Source: Pythium myriotylum
Lineage: Eukaryota; Oomycota; Peronosporomycetes; Pythiales; Pythiaceae
Assembly (NCBI GenBank): GCA_023091665.1
Contig: JALJCQ010000017.1
Span: forward strand, 806,001 to 870,000
Reading direction: 5' to 3'
Length of the DNA stretch: 64,000 nucleotides
Part shown: piece after piece, positions 1 through 11,000 of the stretch
Numbering within the stretch: position 1 is the first letter of the stretch
Layout of the letters: each line of letters begins with the position of its first letter
Position numbers and translations under genes: made by a program
The notes under the pieces: generated by a model
What the model saw: the letters and a program-made list of their open reading frames with translations, nothing else
Databases searched by the model: none
Told to the model about the DNA's origin: nothing

Positions 1-120
1 TTATCACTGCTGCCACGCTTGCTATCGGTTACGTTATGAATGCGTGACACTGTGCCCACAACCTCTAACAGTCTATCAGGGAGGTCCCCCAAAAACCTGA
101 CGCATCTAATAAATATATAT
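1..120. other. Left flank of the Helitron, no gene seen
   Basis: Short AT-rich stretch before the proposed Helitron 5' end. No convincing coding region; it ends in an alternating AT run. The base immediately before the proposed Helitron terminus is T. Confidence 0.4.
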
Positions 121-636
121 TCTCTACATTACCCGATAAAAAAAGATAAAATGCGTATTATACCAGCCCTCCCTGTCGGATCTACGACATTGCGCGACAA
201 TGCCTTGGAGGAAGACATGGGCGGAGCTGTAGTAACTCTCGCTGGATCTGTGGCAGTGCTATGCACTGCCATGGTGGAAGGCGATTGTTACAGCGGGTGT
301 GAGAGAATATATGAAAGAGAGATAGCCGCCCGAACCGTGCCAGTGCGCATGTATTGGCAAGGTGGAAGGCTGGCGATGCGCACAGTGAGGGGTAGCGCGA
401 TGCGCGGGAAAACAAACACAGTGAAAAATCGTACGCATACGTGACGACATAGCAGTTTGGTAGCAGTGTGAGTGGCGGGCGCAGCCGTTGGGAGAAACAT
501 GGTAATGTGATGAGTTGTCTGTAGCTTGGGGTTGAGGGACCCCATGTGCGCAGCGCGGGGTGACGAGGAGCCGAGTGCACCATGTACCGCTTACTTGGAC
601 AAATTGTCTGACCAGTGTTGTGTGCTGGCGGACTAG
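121..636 (+). promoter_or_regulatory. Helitron 5' terminus and leader
   Basis: Starts with the Helitron-like TCTCTAC terminus. The remaining 500 bases carry only overlapping short ORFs on both strands without recognisable domains, so I read it as leader/promoter for the OTU gene at 637. No clear TATA or initiator element was found. Confidence 0.45.
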
Positions 637-1716
637 ATGCGGCGAAAAAAAGCGTTTGATACCAAGGAGGAGATCGAGCAAGCGTATCTCCCACCGGAAG
701 GCTATGAGAGCCGAGAGGATCGCACGAAGCGCGAGAATGCTCGGCGGCAGGCACTACGGCGATGGGAAGCGAAGCAAAAAGACAACACGGATGCGAAGAA
801 CTTGAATAAACGAAGATTGGTCTTCACCAGCGAGCGCGATGAAGATCCGAAGAAGCAAAAGCAAGCCGAGCCAGAAGATTTGCCCCTGACTGAAGTACCA
901 CCACTCCAAGAGCCTCTAGATGTCCAGGAGGTTGAAAGCGAGCTCGGCCCGGCCTTGGCAGACTTTTTGGAGATGTTCGGGCTCCGATTGATCAGTGTAC
1001 CGGGTAACGGCGCCTGCTTCTACTTTGCTATCTACTGCGCGCGAGCAACACTTCTCGAGCGCGACAGAATCACGATCAGCGACCTAGATGATGTCCAACG
1101 CGCCACAGCACTCAAGCAAGGGATCATCGGCACGCTGCTAAGCAACCTGGACCGAATGGTTGCAAGCGGTGACGTACACGTGAGCATTCTCTTCCAGCGA
1201 TACCTTGGCAGACCTCTGCAAGAGTCTACTGACTACGGCCTGGAGAAGATCAAGGCTTTCATCCGGCGACATCAAATGTCTTCTGTTCGACAAGGACTTC
1301 CGCATGCTGCATGGGCGGGCGAACAGGAGATCATGGCTGCAGTGCTCTACTTCAGAGAGCCTGTATTTGTCTTCGACGTCGGTACACACAATTTCCCGGG
1401 TGGCAGAACGCGAGACGCGGTGTTTGTAAGCATGGTGCGCCTTGAGCTACGATCAGCTGATGATCCATCGTCCGAGTGTGTAAAAACGCGGGTTCTCGAT
1501 CCCAGTGAGGCTGTTCTCATCCTTAGCACGATGATCAGTCGCCGCGTTGCGCCATTGATGATAACGCTGAACCACCGTCAAGCTCACTACGAATGCCTGC
1601 GTTTGGACCAGCAATTATATTTGGAGTGGAGTCAACGCGATGAAAATGGCCACGACATGAGAGATCGTCTAGATCTGGCGCTCTGTGAGTTATCACTGTA
1701 TGTCCCCCCCGCGTGA
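637..1716 (+). CDS. OTU-family cysteine protease carried by the Helitron
   Basis: A 359-residue protein with a charged, lysine/arginine-rich N-terminus (about residues 1-90) followed by an OTU-type cysteine protease domain. The nucleophile region reads GNGACFYF with the catalytic Cys near residue 127, matching the OTU G-[ND]-x-C-[LF]-[YF]-x pattern. The C-terminal catalytic His lies in AHYECL near residue 317. OTU domains cleave ubiquitin-like conjugates and are known passengers of Helitron and Helentron elements in several lineages. The gene is on the Rep strand, 160 bases upstream of the Rep ORF, inside the proposed element ends. The frame is intact, unlike the Rep-helicase downstream. Whether it is a separate protein or once formed an N-terminal part of a polyprotein cannot be decided. 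Confidence 0.75.
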   Translation: MRRKKAFDTKEEIEQAYLPPEGYESREDRTKRENARRQALRRWEAKQKDNTDAKNLNKRRLVFTSERDEDPKKQKQAEPEDLPLTEVPPLQEPLDVQEVESELGPALADFLEMFGLRLISVPGNGACFYFAIYCARATLLERDRITISDLDDVQRATALKQGIIGTLLSNLDRMVASGDVHVSILFQRYLGRPLQESTDYGLEKIKAFIRRHQMSSVRQGLPHAAWAGEQEIMAAVLYFREPVFVFDVGTHNFPGGRTRDAVFVSMVRLELRSADDPSSECVKTRVLDPSEAVLILSTMISRRVAPLMITLNHRQAHYECLRLDQQLYLEWSQRDENGHDMRDRLDLALCELSLYVPPA

Positions 1717-1876
1717 AAGTCCAGCAAGTCTACAAGAGCAAGACAACCAAAATGAGATCGACGCGGCCGACGTGCAATATCAAACCAACTCAGACGGGCT
1801 ACGACGTAAACGGTACGTGCCGAACTTCTTAAAGCCAGATTGTGGTAGATTTTGATGCATCTGGCGTTCTAGGGAC

Positions 1877-3001
1877 GTGCCAACGTCAACTCAAGAAGTG
1901 CAAGACAGATATCCAGCGCAAGAAAATGAAGATGCTGAAGCAAAGACAAGGAGAAAGCGCAACATGAGTGCTGCCATGAGACGGATGCGAGATAGACGTC
2001 AAAGGGCAGAACAAGCTCCGAAAACAACAATTTCCACCGCCAATGTGGATGACGAAGAACGCCATACAGTTGAAGAGCCTCCCCATGCCTCAATCGAGGT
2101 TAAGTGGGAAAAACATCGTCAACGAGAGGCACAGCGCCGATCAAACATGTCCGAAGAACAGAAGAAGAAGTCGAGGCATACCCGCAAAGCGAATAAGGAG
2201 AAGAAGAAACAGGCAAATCCAGTCGGCTTATGTATTGCTCTAGCGTCGATAGACGAGTTCGAAGAGAGTGCGAGGGTTATTGGCGCGGATATCGGCCCAA
2301 GTGGTCGACATCTTCTCATTGAGATGACATTCGAGTGCCCGTACTGCGGTGCTCTCGACTGGAAGCAGCCCAAGAACCAAGTTAACACGCGGTGCTGTCT
2401 CAACGGTGCAATTGAAGGACCAAATTTCGACTATGTCCCGGAAATACTGAGAGAAATGTTTCGGCATCCGCTCTTTCGGGTTAACGCACGGAAGTACAAC
2501 CTTATCTTCCAGTTCACATCAACAGGAGCGGTTGTGAACCAGCAATTGGCAAGTCGAGAAGGTGGCGTTAAAACCTACAATGTTCAGGGACGCATTGTTC
2601 ACCGAATGGGAACATTGCTTCCTTTTGATGAGAGGTATCCACGCATGTTCGCTCAAGTCTATATCTTCGATGGGAATATGCAGTATGATCTTCGAACTAA
2701 GCACCCTGAGCTTGGGCTGAACGATCACTTCATCAAGTTATTGACCGACTATATCAACGAGCACAACGAGTACGCCAAGGCATTTGTTCGCGCGGGACAG
2801 TTCATGATCGAGAATCCCGGGCGCCATATCCACCTCAAACTACATGAGCGAGGCGACACAGACCCTCGAACACACAACTTACCGAAGGTTTCTGAAGTAG
2901 CCGCTCTTATTGTGGACGACGAGTATCTGGAGGAAGGTCGAGACATCATCGTACGCATGAAACCAACGAAGGACCCGGTCACAGGAAAAATTCATGCGTA
3001 A
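1877..3001 (+). pseudogene. Helitron Rep-helicase, N-terminal part (broken)
   Basis: N-terminal third of the Helitron Rep-helicase. Basic repeats of RRKRNMSAAMRRMRDRR type open the protein, a C-x2-C...CC zinc finger (CPYCGALDW, then RCC) follows, and then the conserved Helitron-like N domain with VNQQLASR, YNVQGRIVHRMGTLLP and AQVYIFD. The ORF is closed by TAA at 2999-3001, but the same frame continues with RISELHECYDPMAWP and YLRGEPG, which is the expected next block (normally YDPL-YPLLFP-GE). The stop is therefore a nonsense mutation, not the protein's end. A frameshift follows between about 3060 and 3100. The start shown is a GTG; the true start may be the ATG at 1964. Confidence 0.75.
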
Positions 3002-3096
3002 CAAAGGATCAGCGAGCTTCACGAGTGCTACGACCCTATGGCTTGGCCGATCGTGTATCTGAGAGGTGAGCCAGGCTCAATCCTATCAAGAGCAGA

Positions 3097-4548
3097 ATGC
3101 CAAAGGACGGCCAGAAGAAGAACATTGATTTCGGCGAAGAATCATCTGAAGACGATCAAGACAACATTGACGACGACTCAGGGAAAGAGGACGATAGTGT
3201 CGAAGTGGTAAACGAACTGGAAGCCGAGAGCAAGACCGAAGATGATGGTGTAGAAGAGATGGCAATCGTCGTGCAGGGTCCTGCGGCGCCCAAGAAGCGT
3301 GCGAAGATTACATTTCGTCAGTGGATCCGCTACCAGCTCTTCTTTCGCAAGTCTCGATACAATCACTTGCATCAATTTGGTCCTCTTCTTCAGGAGATCT
3401 GCGTTGATCAGTTTGCCACGATAATCACAAGTGATCTCCAGTATGCGCGCAGAAACCAAAGGCAGTTGCGTGCAGACTTATACCATGGCTTGATCGATCG
3501 ATTCCGACGTGATCTGGACTGGACACTATCTCGCGAAGCGGTTCTCAACTCTGGCAAGTTCTATATTCTCCCGGCGAAGTTTGTCGGCTGCCCACGATAT
3601 ATGGATCAGCTTTACCAGGATTCCATGGCCATCGTTCGGACATATGGCACACCAGATGCCTTTGTTACAGTGACTTGCAATCCAAAGTGGGAAGAGATCG
3701 AAAGGGAGTTGGAGTACGGTCAAAAAGCTGAAGACCGTCCTGAACTGGTGGCAAGAGTCTTCAACGAGAAGTTGAAGGCTATTCTCCATGATATTCTCAA
3801 GAAACACATCTTCGGTAAGGTGCTCGCGTACATATACGTGATTGAGTACCAGAAACGAGGCCTTCCACACGCGCACATTTTGCTAATCTTCCACAAGGAG
3901 TACAAGCCTCGAACCACCGCCGATTTTGATCGTTTTGTATCGGCAGAGATTCCAGATAGAGAGAAGAACCCGAGACTGTACCAGACCGTTCGACGGTGCA
4001 TGCTGCATGGACCGTGCGGCGAAGGCTACGAAGATGCACCGTGCATGAAGGATGGGAAGTGCTCTAAGAAGTATCCGCGACCATTTCGAGAGACAACCAC
4101 AATGGATCGCAATGGCGTGGTGTTTAAACGACCCAACAACCAGCGAACAATTCTAAACAAGAACAGGGGTACAGATGAAGAAGAAGAAGAAGAAGAAGTT
4201 GTCGACGAAAAGAAAGACAAGAAAGGCAAGAAAGGCAAGTCAAAGTTTGCCTTTGACAATCGACACGTTGTTCCATACAACCCTTACCTCTCCTCGAAGT
4301 ACGACTGCCACATCAACATTGATTTGGTGATTGGAGATAAGGCGGTCAAGTATCTCCACAAGTATCTTTACAAGGGAAGCGACCGTGTTACGTTGTCTGT
4401 TGACGAGAAGTACGACGAGATCTCTCGGTATGCAAACGGCATGTACGTGTGCGCGATTGAGGCAGCGTGGAGAATCTTGAGCTTCCCGATGAATGGAAGA
4501 TCCCACTCCGTGCAGATGCTTGCGGTCCATCTTCAAGACAATCAGTAG
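3097..4548 (+). pseudogene. Helitron Rep (HUH endonuclease) segment (broken)
   Basis: This 483-codon segment carries the rolling-circle replication initiator. The HUH metal-binding motif is GLPHAHILL (codons near 3862), and the catalytic two-tyrosine motif is KYLHKYLYKG (around 4345-4380). Conserved Helitron blocks precede them: FRKSRYNHLHQFGPL, GKFYILPAKFVGCPRYM and PDAFVTVTCNPKW. A lysine/glutamate low-complexity insert lies between the HUH and Y2 blocks (about 4170-4240). The ORF ends at TAG 4546-4548, but the same frame continues directly as VQYRQGDKLETI, matching the usual HL-x2-QQ-VxF continuation, so this is a second nonsense mutation. In an intact element this part nicks and joins single-stranded transposon DNA. 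Confidence 0.85.
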
Positions 4549-6500
4549 GTGCAGTATCGTCAAGGCGATAAGCTGGAGACAATTGAAGCGCGCGGTGAAA
4601 CGACTCTGACGCAATACTTCCAGACAAACGCAAGAGATCCAGCCGCGAGAGAGATACTCTACGCCGACTTCCCAAAGCATTACGTGTGGACAACAGAGAA
4701 CAAGCGGAAGATGTGGAAACCACGAAAGCGAGGTGGTGATTCCAAAATTGGTAGAATGGTGAGCTGTTCGCCAAGAGATCGAGAAAGATACTTCATGCGC
4801 CTCATTCTCTGCTATCGAAAGGGTGCAACGTCTTTTGAGGATCTTCGCACCGTGGATGGAAAGGTCTACAACACATACGCCGACGCTGCAGTGGCTGCTG
4901 GCTATGCCGAGGACGACAATCACTGTCACAACTGCATGAAAGAAGCCGCAACGTTCAAGATGCCACGTCAATTGCGTCAACTGTTTGCAATGCTGTTGGT
5001 TCATTCGTCCCCACTGGATCCAGCGAAGCTCTGGGGAGATTACCTCGAAGACATGTCTGAAGACTTCGGAGATTCCGAACTGACGTCCGTTAGACTCAAG
5101 GTACTTCACGACATCGAAGACAGTTTAGTGAGTGCTGGGATGTCTCTCACAGGCTTTCCGATGCTCCCACAAATTGCCGAGACGCATGATGCAGCTATGG
5201 AAGAGGCGCCGACGACAGACAGCAGCATCCGCAACGATGCAGACGACTGGATGATTGAAAACGAACTGTCGTACGATCCGGATACACTGTCTCGAACTGT
5301 TGCTCAAGTCAAAAACTTTAATGAAGACCAAGAAGCTGTGTACTCAAGTGTTGTGGATGCTGTCGAAGGCCGAGGATCCAACCGACTGTTTTTCTTGGAC
5401 GGACCTGGAGGGACAGGTAAATCGTATGTCCTCGAGACAATCCTGGCAACTGTACGACAGAAGAAGAAGATTGCATTGGCAGTTGCTACAAGTGGCATTG
5501 CAGCATTGTTACTGACCGGAGGAAGAACAGCGCATTCAAGATTCCATCTTTCCCTCAAGCTACATAGTCGAAGCACATGCTTCATGTCAGCGGACTCGCC
5601 ATCAGGAAGGTTGATGAAAGAAACGGCGTTGATAGTCTGGGACGAAGCTCCAATGCAGCATCGCCATGCATTCGAAGCTGTTGACCGCACACTTCGATCG
5701 CTGATGGACACTCCTCTCACTCCATTCGGCGGAAAAGTCGTAGTTCTTGCCGGTGACTTCCGTCAGATCCTTCCTGTTGTCCATGGAGGCGATGTAGGAC
5801 AGATCATCGATGCATGCATCCAGAAATCGCGACTGTGGCCATTCTTCAGAACGGTGCGCTTTCGAGAGAACATGCGCGTGAAAACGGCGATGGATCCACA
5901 TGCGGGAGCAGAGATGACAGCTTTCACGGAACTTTTGCTCGAGATCGGTGAAGGTAGACATTATAAAGACAAGTCTGTCGGCAATGACTACTGCCGGCTG
6001 CCCAAAGACATGTTCCTTGGCGAACCACCAGTCGGCAGGGGCATATCCTCTCAATTGATATCTCATGTGTATGGTGACATCGCGGATCGATACGAAGAAC
6101 CGTCATACTTTGCAGAGCGTGCCATCCTCGCCCCGTGGAACGCGGATGTGGATGATATGAACAACAAGGTTCTTGAAATGCTCCCAGTAAAGACAGCCGA
6201 GGACGAATACGTGTACCTTTCACAGGATTCAGTTGCAGAGAGCGAAGACAGTGACGTAGGAACATCGTATCCTACAGAGTTTCTCAATACGCTTTCGTTT
6301 GGAGGGCTTCCACCTCACAAGTTGCATCTCAAAGTGGGTGCAATTGTAATGCTCTGCTCTTACGCAACCTTCAAGGCGATCGCGGACTATGCAACGGGAC
6401 AAGACTTCGGATCTGCCGATTGAAGCCGACTCTAATTGATGCCATGATCCTCAACGGTAGAGGAACTGGGAACAGAGTGATCATTCCTCGCCTCGAATTG
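4549..6500 (+). pseudogene. Helitron PIF1-type helicase, 5' segment, cut by Gypsy insertion
   Basis: SF1B helicase domain of the Helitron protein. Walker A is GPGGTGKS (about residue 285 from 4549), Walker B is ALIVWDEAPM, and motif III is VVVLAGDFRQILPVV. The open frame ends at 6421-6423, but the adjacent frame continues the family block CNGTRLRI...LIDAMILNGRGTGNRVIIPRLEL up to 6500, so a frameshift lies near 6370. The coding sequence is then interrupted by the LTR of the Gypsy element and resumes at 14357. The upstream stop at 4546 and this frameshift are independent of the insertion. Confidence 0.85.
6496..6500 (+). repeat. Target-site duplication of the Gypsy element, left copy (AATTG)
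   Basis: AATTG immediately before the 5' LTR and again at 14357-14361 directly after the 3' LTR. A 5-bp duplication is typical of Ty3/Gypsy integration. It also restores the helicase reading across the gap. Confidence 0.9.
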
Positions 6501-6836
6501 TGTAACGGGGTGTGCCCGTTACATGGTACGGACCCATGTCAATGGTGTCCGATAGGAACATCGTGAACCCATCTGGTTGCGATGTCTCCTGATTGGATAA
6601 TATCCCACGATATTATCCCGATTTCCCACCAATCACGCTAGGGTCTTGTGATTGAGTGGATGGCAGAAATCCGAGGGCGGATCTGCGAGGTTTTATATAC
6701 AAAGAGTAGGTTTTTCTAGGTTTCCTAATCCACAAATTCAGTTTCCCATTTGCCCAACCCAACACAAGTCCCTGTGTTGCGCGCTTCTTACACTGCTCCA
6801 CAGTGTACGTGACGTAACGAGGTCAGCCTCGTTACA
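6501..6836 (+). repeat. 5' LTR
   Basis: 336 bp, starts TGTAACGGGG and ends CCTCGTTACA. Contains hairpins at 6502-6522, 6595-6618 (10-bp stem) and 6814-6835 (9-bp stem). TTTTATATACAAAG near 6691 is a plausible TATA region. Confidence 0.95.
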
Positions 6837-6838
6837 CC

Positions 6839-6846
6839 TGGTAGCA
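6839..6846 (+). promoter_or_regulatory. Probable tRNA primer-binding site
   Basis: TGGTAGCA lies two bases after the 5' LTR. It is complementary to a tRNA 3' end reading TGCTACCA, as in many eukaryotic initiator-Met tRNAs. Complementarity beyond these eight bases is not evident, so the primer identity is tentative. Confidence 0.5.
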
Positions 6847-6868
6847 CTTTGTAGTCCGCCCAGCGACT

Positions 6869-7984
6869 ATGAATCCCCCTGCGCCGGAAACCCCTGGCGC
6901 GCAGGGTCGCCACGCCTCGCGTGAGAACTTCCTCCACTTGAGCGAGCTCGAGTGGCAGGCTGTTCAGCGCATGGCCGCGACGGTGGGCGAAGCCGCCGTC
7001 GGCGCCATGCTCCTCTCGCTCTCGCGTGATGAACAGCACGCGAGCATCGCTCAGTTCATCCAGCATGAGCTGAACGAAGCGAGAGGGAGTCTTGCAGCTC
7101 TGCGCGAGCAGAGCGCTCAACAAGCAGCGTTGTTGAGACAGCAGCAGTCTGCTGCTGTGGCGGCAGAGCGGCCTCGACGCGTCGAGCCGTTGAAGATCGA
7201 GATCTCCAAGTACAAGGCTGACGGTGACAGCCTGTTGCGTTGGTTCGTCGAACTCGACGATTCCATTGAAGCCCGTCGCATCGATGACGATGCGATGCGA
7301 GTGACCTACGCCATATCCAACTTGGCAGGTCGTGCCAAGGTGTGGGCGCTCGGTCTCAAGCTGCACGATCCGTATTGCTTCGGATCGTATGAAGAGTTCA
7401 AGGTCAAGATCAAACAAGCGTTTGAGCCGCCTCGAGCCGAGTTCAGGGCTCGCGCTGAGTTCCTGGATCTCAGGCAAGGTGAGCGTGATATTCACGCTTA
7501 CGCCCAGCACGCACGATACCTCGTGAGTTGCATCGTGGTGAATCTCATCGATGATCAAACGCAGGTTGCTGCGTTTATCAAGGGGCTCGAGGATGGGCCG
7601 ATCAAGACCCAGATGTTCCGTCTCGAGTTTGATAAACTCGAGGACGCGATCTCGGCTGCTCGCCAAGAGGACTTCAGCCTGCGACAGGCTTATGTCCATT
7701 CTGCTGCTTATCGTCCGTCCAGACGACAAGACTCAAGTGATCCAGAGGCCATGGATCTTTCCTACGCCGAGAGCGAGCAGCGCCCTCGCGTGGACAAACG
7801 ATTGCAGAAATGCAATCGGTGCCAGAAGACCGGGCATTACGCTTATGAGTGTAATGCTGCGCGCCCAGTGCCTCGCGGCAATGGACGCGGTCGCCACGTG
7901 GACAAGAAGGTCCAGTGGTCGGATCAACACGCTGCGGAGAAACAGCAGCGTGATGATCAACAAAAAAACGGTCAGGGTCAGTAG
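6869..7984 (+). CDS. gag: Gypsy Gag polyprotein
   Basis: A 371-residue structural protein of the retrotransposon that should form the virus-like particle and bind the genomic RNA. The N-terminal half is helical and includes a Q/A-rich stretch (about residues 75-95). The middle has the retrotransposon-gag domain: LRWFVELDDSIEARR, then NLAGRAKVWALGL and LDLRQGERDIHAYAQ. A single CCHC zinc knuckle, C-x2-C-x4-H-x4-C, sits at residues 315-328, followed by a basic glycine/arginine tail. The ATG at 6869 is the first after the LTR and is in good position. The stop at 7982-7984 lies inside the stem of the downstream frameshift hairpin. Confidence 0.92.
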   Translation: MNPPAPETPGAQGRHASRENFLHLSELEWQAVQRMAATVGEAAVGAMLLSLSRDEQHASIAQFIQHELNEARGSLAALREQSAQQAALLRQQQSAAVAAERPRRVEPLKIEISKYKADGDSLLRWFVELDDSIEARRIDDDAMRVTYAISNLAGRAKVWALGLKLHDPYCFGSYEEFKVKIKQAFEPPRAEFRARAEFLDLRQGERDIHAYAQHARYLVSCIVVNLIDDQTQVAAFIKGLEDGPIKTQMFRLEFDKLEDAISAARQEDFSLRQAYVHSAAYRPSRRQDSSDPEAMDLSYAESEQRPRVDKRLQKCNRCQKTGHYAYECNAARPVPRGNGRGRHVDKKVQWSDQHAAEKQQRDDQQKNGQGQ

Positions 7985-8002
7985 GGGCGGAGCGCCCTAC
8001 TG
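7963..8002 (+). promoter_or_regulatory. -1 programmed ribosomal frameshift signal (gag-pol)
   Basis: The slippery heptamer A AAA AAC lies at 7963-7969 in exact gag phase. After a 9-base spacer comes a perfect 8-bp stem, CAGTAGGG (7979-7986) with CCCTACTG (7995-8002), whose loop is 8 bases; the gag stop codon is in the stem. Pol is in the -1 frame and is open from 7957. A second 9-bp hairpin follows at 8012-8040. This matches the canonical X XXY YYZ plus structure arrangement. Confidence 0.85.
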
Positions 8003-11000
8003 ATCCAGTCACGTCAAGAGAGTTTGTGGGACTCTTGACGAAGGCTGCTCCCAAAGCACAGTCTCTGTGCTTCGCCACACCTGGTGATGATGAGGCCCTC
8101 ATCACCTTGGAGCTCGAAGTCGAAGGAGCTTCGTCTTCGCTTCGCGCCCTCGTGGACCGTGGGGCGTCGAACAACTTCGTTCGACGACAGTCTATCGAGT
8201 CTTTGGGGCTCGACGTTGTCGAGCGAGACATTCCTCCGACGAGGATGACGGTGCGCCTTGCAACTGGCGCAACGGTGAAGGTTATGAAACGCGTAGTGGG
8301 CCTCCACTACACGCTTGAAGGCAATGAGTACGACGACGACTTTGTCGTACTCGACCTAGATGACAAGTTCGACGTCATTCTAGGCCTGCCATGGCTTCGC
8401 TCACACGAGCCATGGATCAGCTGGCGGCATCGATCCGTTACGATGCCCGCCGCTCGGTCATCAGGTGGCCACCTGATGTCGGTTCTGGAGCGTCCAGATG
8501 CACGTGGACGTGTGGAAGATGAGTGTGATGGCCTCATCAGTCACTCGGGACTGCCCAAGACTACGACAAAGAATCGACCTTTGTCGTCGAGCCAGCTGCC
8601 GGGGTTCTGCGTAGAGTCGCAGACAGCGCCGAAGACTTCTCGTGCGAGTGAGTCGCACGAGTCAAGTAAGGAAGATCCTCGTGCGATTAAGTCGCACGAG
8701 CCAAGAAGACAGTGCTTGCCACAGGGGCAGCACTATGAGAGGAAGGCTTCGACGTCTGCCGCAAGGAGGCAACGTCGATTCTCCGCCTCGACTAGAACGT
8801 CGAGCGATGGAGATCCCGCTGCAGTTGTGCAACTGCAGCTCGAGGAGTCTGCGCGCATAAGGCCGCAGGAAGAAACTGAGACGATCAACGTCTTAGTCAA
8901 TGACGGCACGAGAGTGGGTGCATCCACTCTCGAGGTCGTTGCGCCTCCGAAGTCAACTTCGGAGATCACCGCACTGCCTACGCTCGAACCCAAGCGGTTC
9001 TTGCGAGATCTGCGCCAAGGAAAGATTGCGCAGATCTGTATTCTCGTCGCGGAGGACGAATGTGTGACCGATATCCGGTCGGCAGTGGTGTTTGCTGAGA
9101 AGGAACGGCTTCTCAGCAGCTCATCGATGGACGAGAGCGTCCTCGATGAGAAGACTCGGATTGAGCGGCACTCGGCTCAATCCTGGGAGTCGCTCAAGGG
9201 AAATCCTCTCGACGAGGATTTGGTCGAATTCGCGGATGTGTTCCCCGAATCCGTGCCGTGCGAATTGCCGAAGGACAAAGGCATTCGGCACGAGATCGAC
9301 CTGAAGCCAGGTTCGAAGTACTGTGTCATGAAGCAGTGGCCACTGCCTCGTGAACAGGTCGAAGCGATCGACAAGTTCTTCGCAGAACGTCTCGCTGCTG
9401 GCCATGTGAGGGAGTCTGCCTCCCCTCACAGCTCTCCGACCTTCTGTGTGCGCAAGGCAACAGGAGGGTGGCGGATTGTACACGCGTTCAACAAGTTGAA
9501 CGCGGCGACGATACCGGCGCAGACGCCGATACCGAGGAAGGACGTCATCATCGACGGGATGGCGAAGAGCACCATCTTCTCGTCGATGGATCTGATGGAC
9601 GGATTCTATCAGATCTTGATGCGTGAATGGGATATTCCGTTCACGGCCGTCAGCACCCCAAGCGGAATGCTCTGGGAGTGGTTGGTGATGCCTCAGGGCC
9701 TCAGCAACGCACCAGCCACATTCAATAGATGCGTCTCGCATCTATTGCGCCCGGTGCGAGCCTTCGCACCAAGCTACTTCGACGATGTCTTCGTTCATAG
9801 CCGAGCTATGGACGGGAAGACTGATCTGGAGGTTCACAGACTCCACATCAGAGAGGTTCTCACACTTATGCGAGAGCATAAGCTGTACGCGAACCTGAAG
9901 AAGTGTATCTTCGCGGCCAGCGGCGTGCGCCCTGATCCCGAGAAGATCAGAGCGATCGAGGAGTGGCCGACGCCACTCGACGTCAAGGGACTGCGCAAGT
10001 TCCTTGGCCTCGCGGCGTACTTGCACAAGTACTCGCGCAACTACGCCGAGATGACTGTTCCTCTTTCTCGATTACTCAAGAAAGACACCAAGTGGACTTG
10101 GAACGCTGAGTGTCAGCGTTCCTTCGAAGGCATCAAGCAAAGCTTGATTGAATCGCCAGTTCTGGCGATCGCGGACCAGGACAAACCATTTGACGTGGTT
10201 TGTGACGCAAGCGACTTTGCCATCCGAGCAGCGCTGATGCAGTTCGACGACGACGGCGCTGAGCGCGTCGTCTGTTACCAGTCGCGTCAGCTGCAACCAG
10301 CTGAGCGTAATTATCCAGTGCATGACAAGGCGCTCCTTGCCATGAAGTATGCACTGGCCAAGTTCCGCGTCTATCTGCTTGGAGATAGACCGTTCAAGGT
10401 CTTCACAGACCATGCGTCCTTGCGCACGGCTGTGAACAGCCCACACCTCTCGCAGCGCATGGCGAGGTGGCTGTCTTTCTTTGCGGAGTATAACTTCTCC
10501 GTCGAGTACAAGCCCGGACGACTGAACGTCGTCGCGGATGCTCTGTCCCGTCGGCCAGACTTTGAGCCGACGCTCGTCGCCCAAGATTCCCTGAACGCAG
10601 CGAGTGCGTTCAGCTCCAGTGTTCCGTCGTCGACCTTGCTCGACGACATTCGTGCTGCGAATGCACACGACCCTGAGGTCGTGCGCTTGATGGCCTACCT
10701 TGCAGAGCCATCGCCGCAAGCGTTGAAGGGCTTGCCGGCTTCGTATCGATCGAAGGTTCATCGATACACGCAGCGGAACGGCCTGCTGTTCTACAGCGCC
10801 GTTGCCGACGACACTCCGCGTGTCGTCGTGCCAGGAGATCATGATCTGCGCCTGCGGATCATGTACGAGTACCACGATGCTCCAGTGAGCGGACATCGTG
10901 GACGTGAGAAGACATATCTCACGTTGAGTCGCGACTTTTATTGGCCTCGCCAATTCAAGTTCGTGCGCAAGTACGTCCGTGCTTGCGAGGTTTGCCAGCG

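Noticed and set aside
182..754. 190-codon minus-strand ORF at the left end
   Set aside because: No domain; lies in the Helitron leader and overlaps the OTU start.
4240..5109. 289-codon minus-strand ORF in the Helitron
   Set aside because: Antisense of the Rep-helicase; no recognisable domain.
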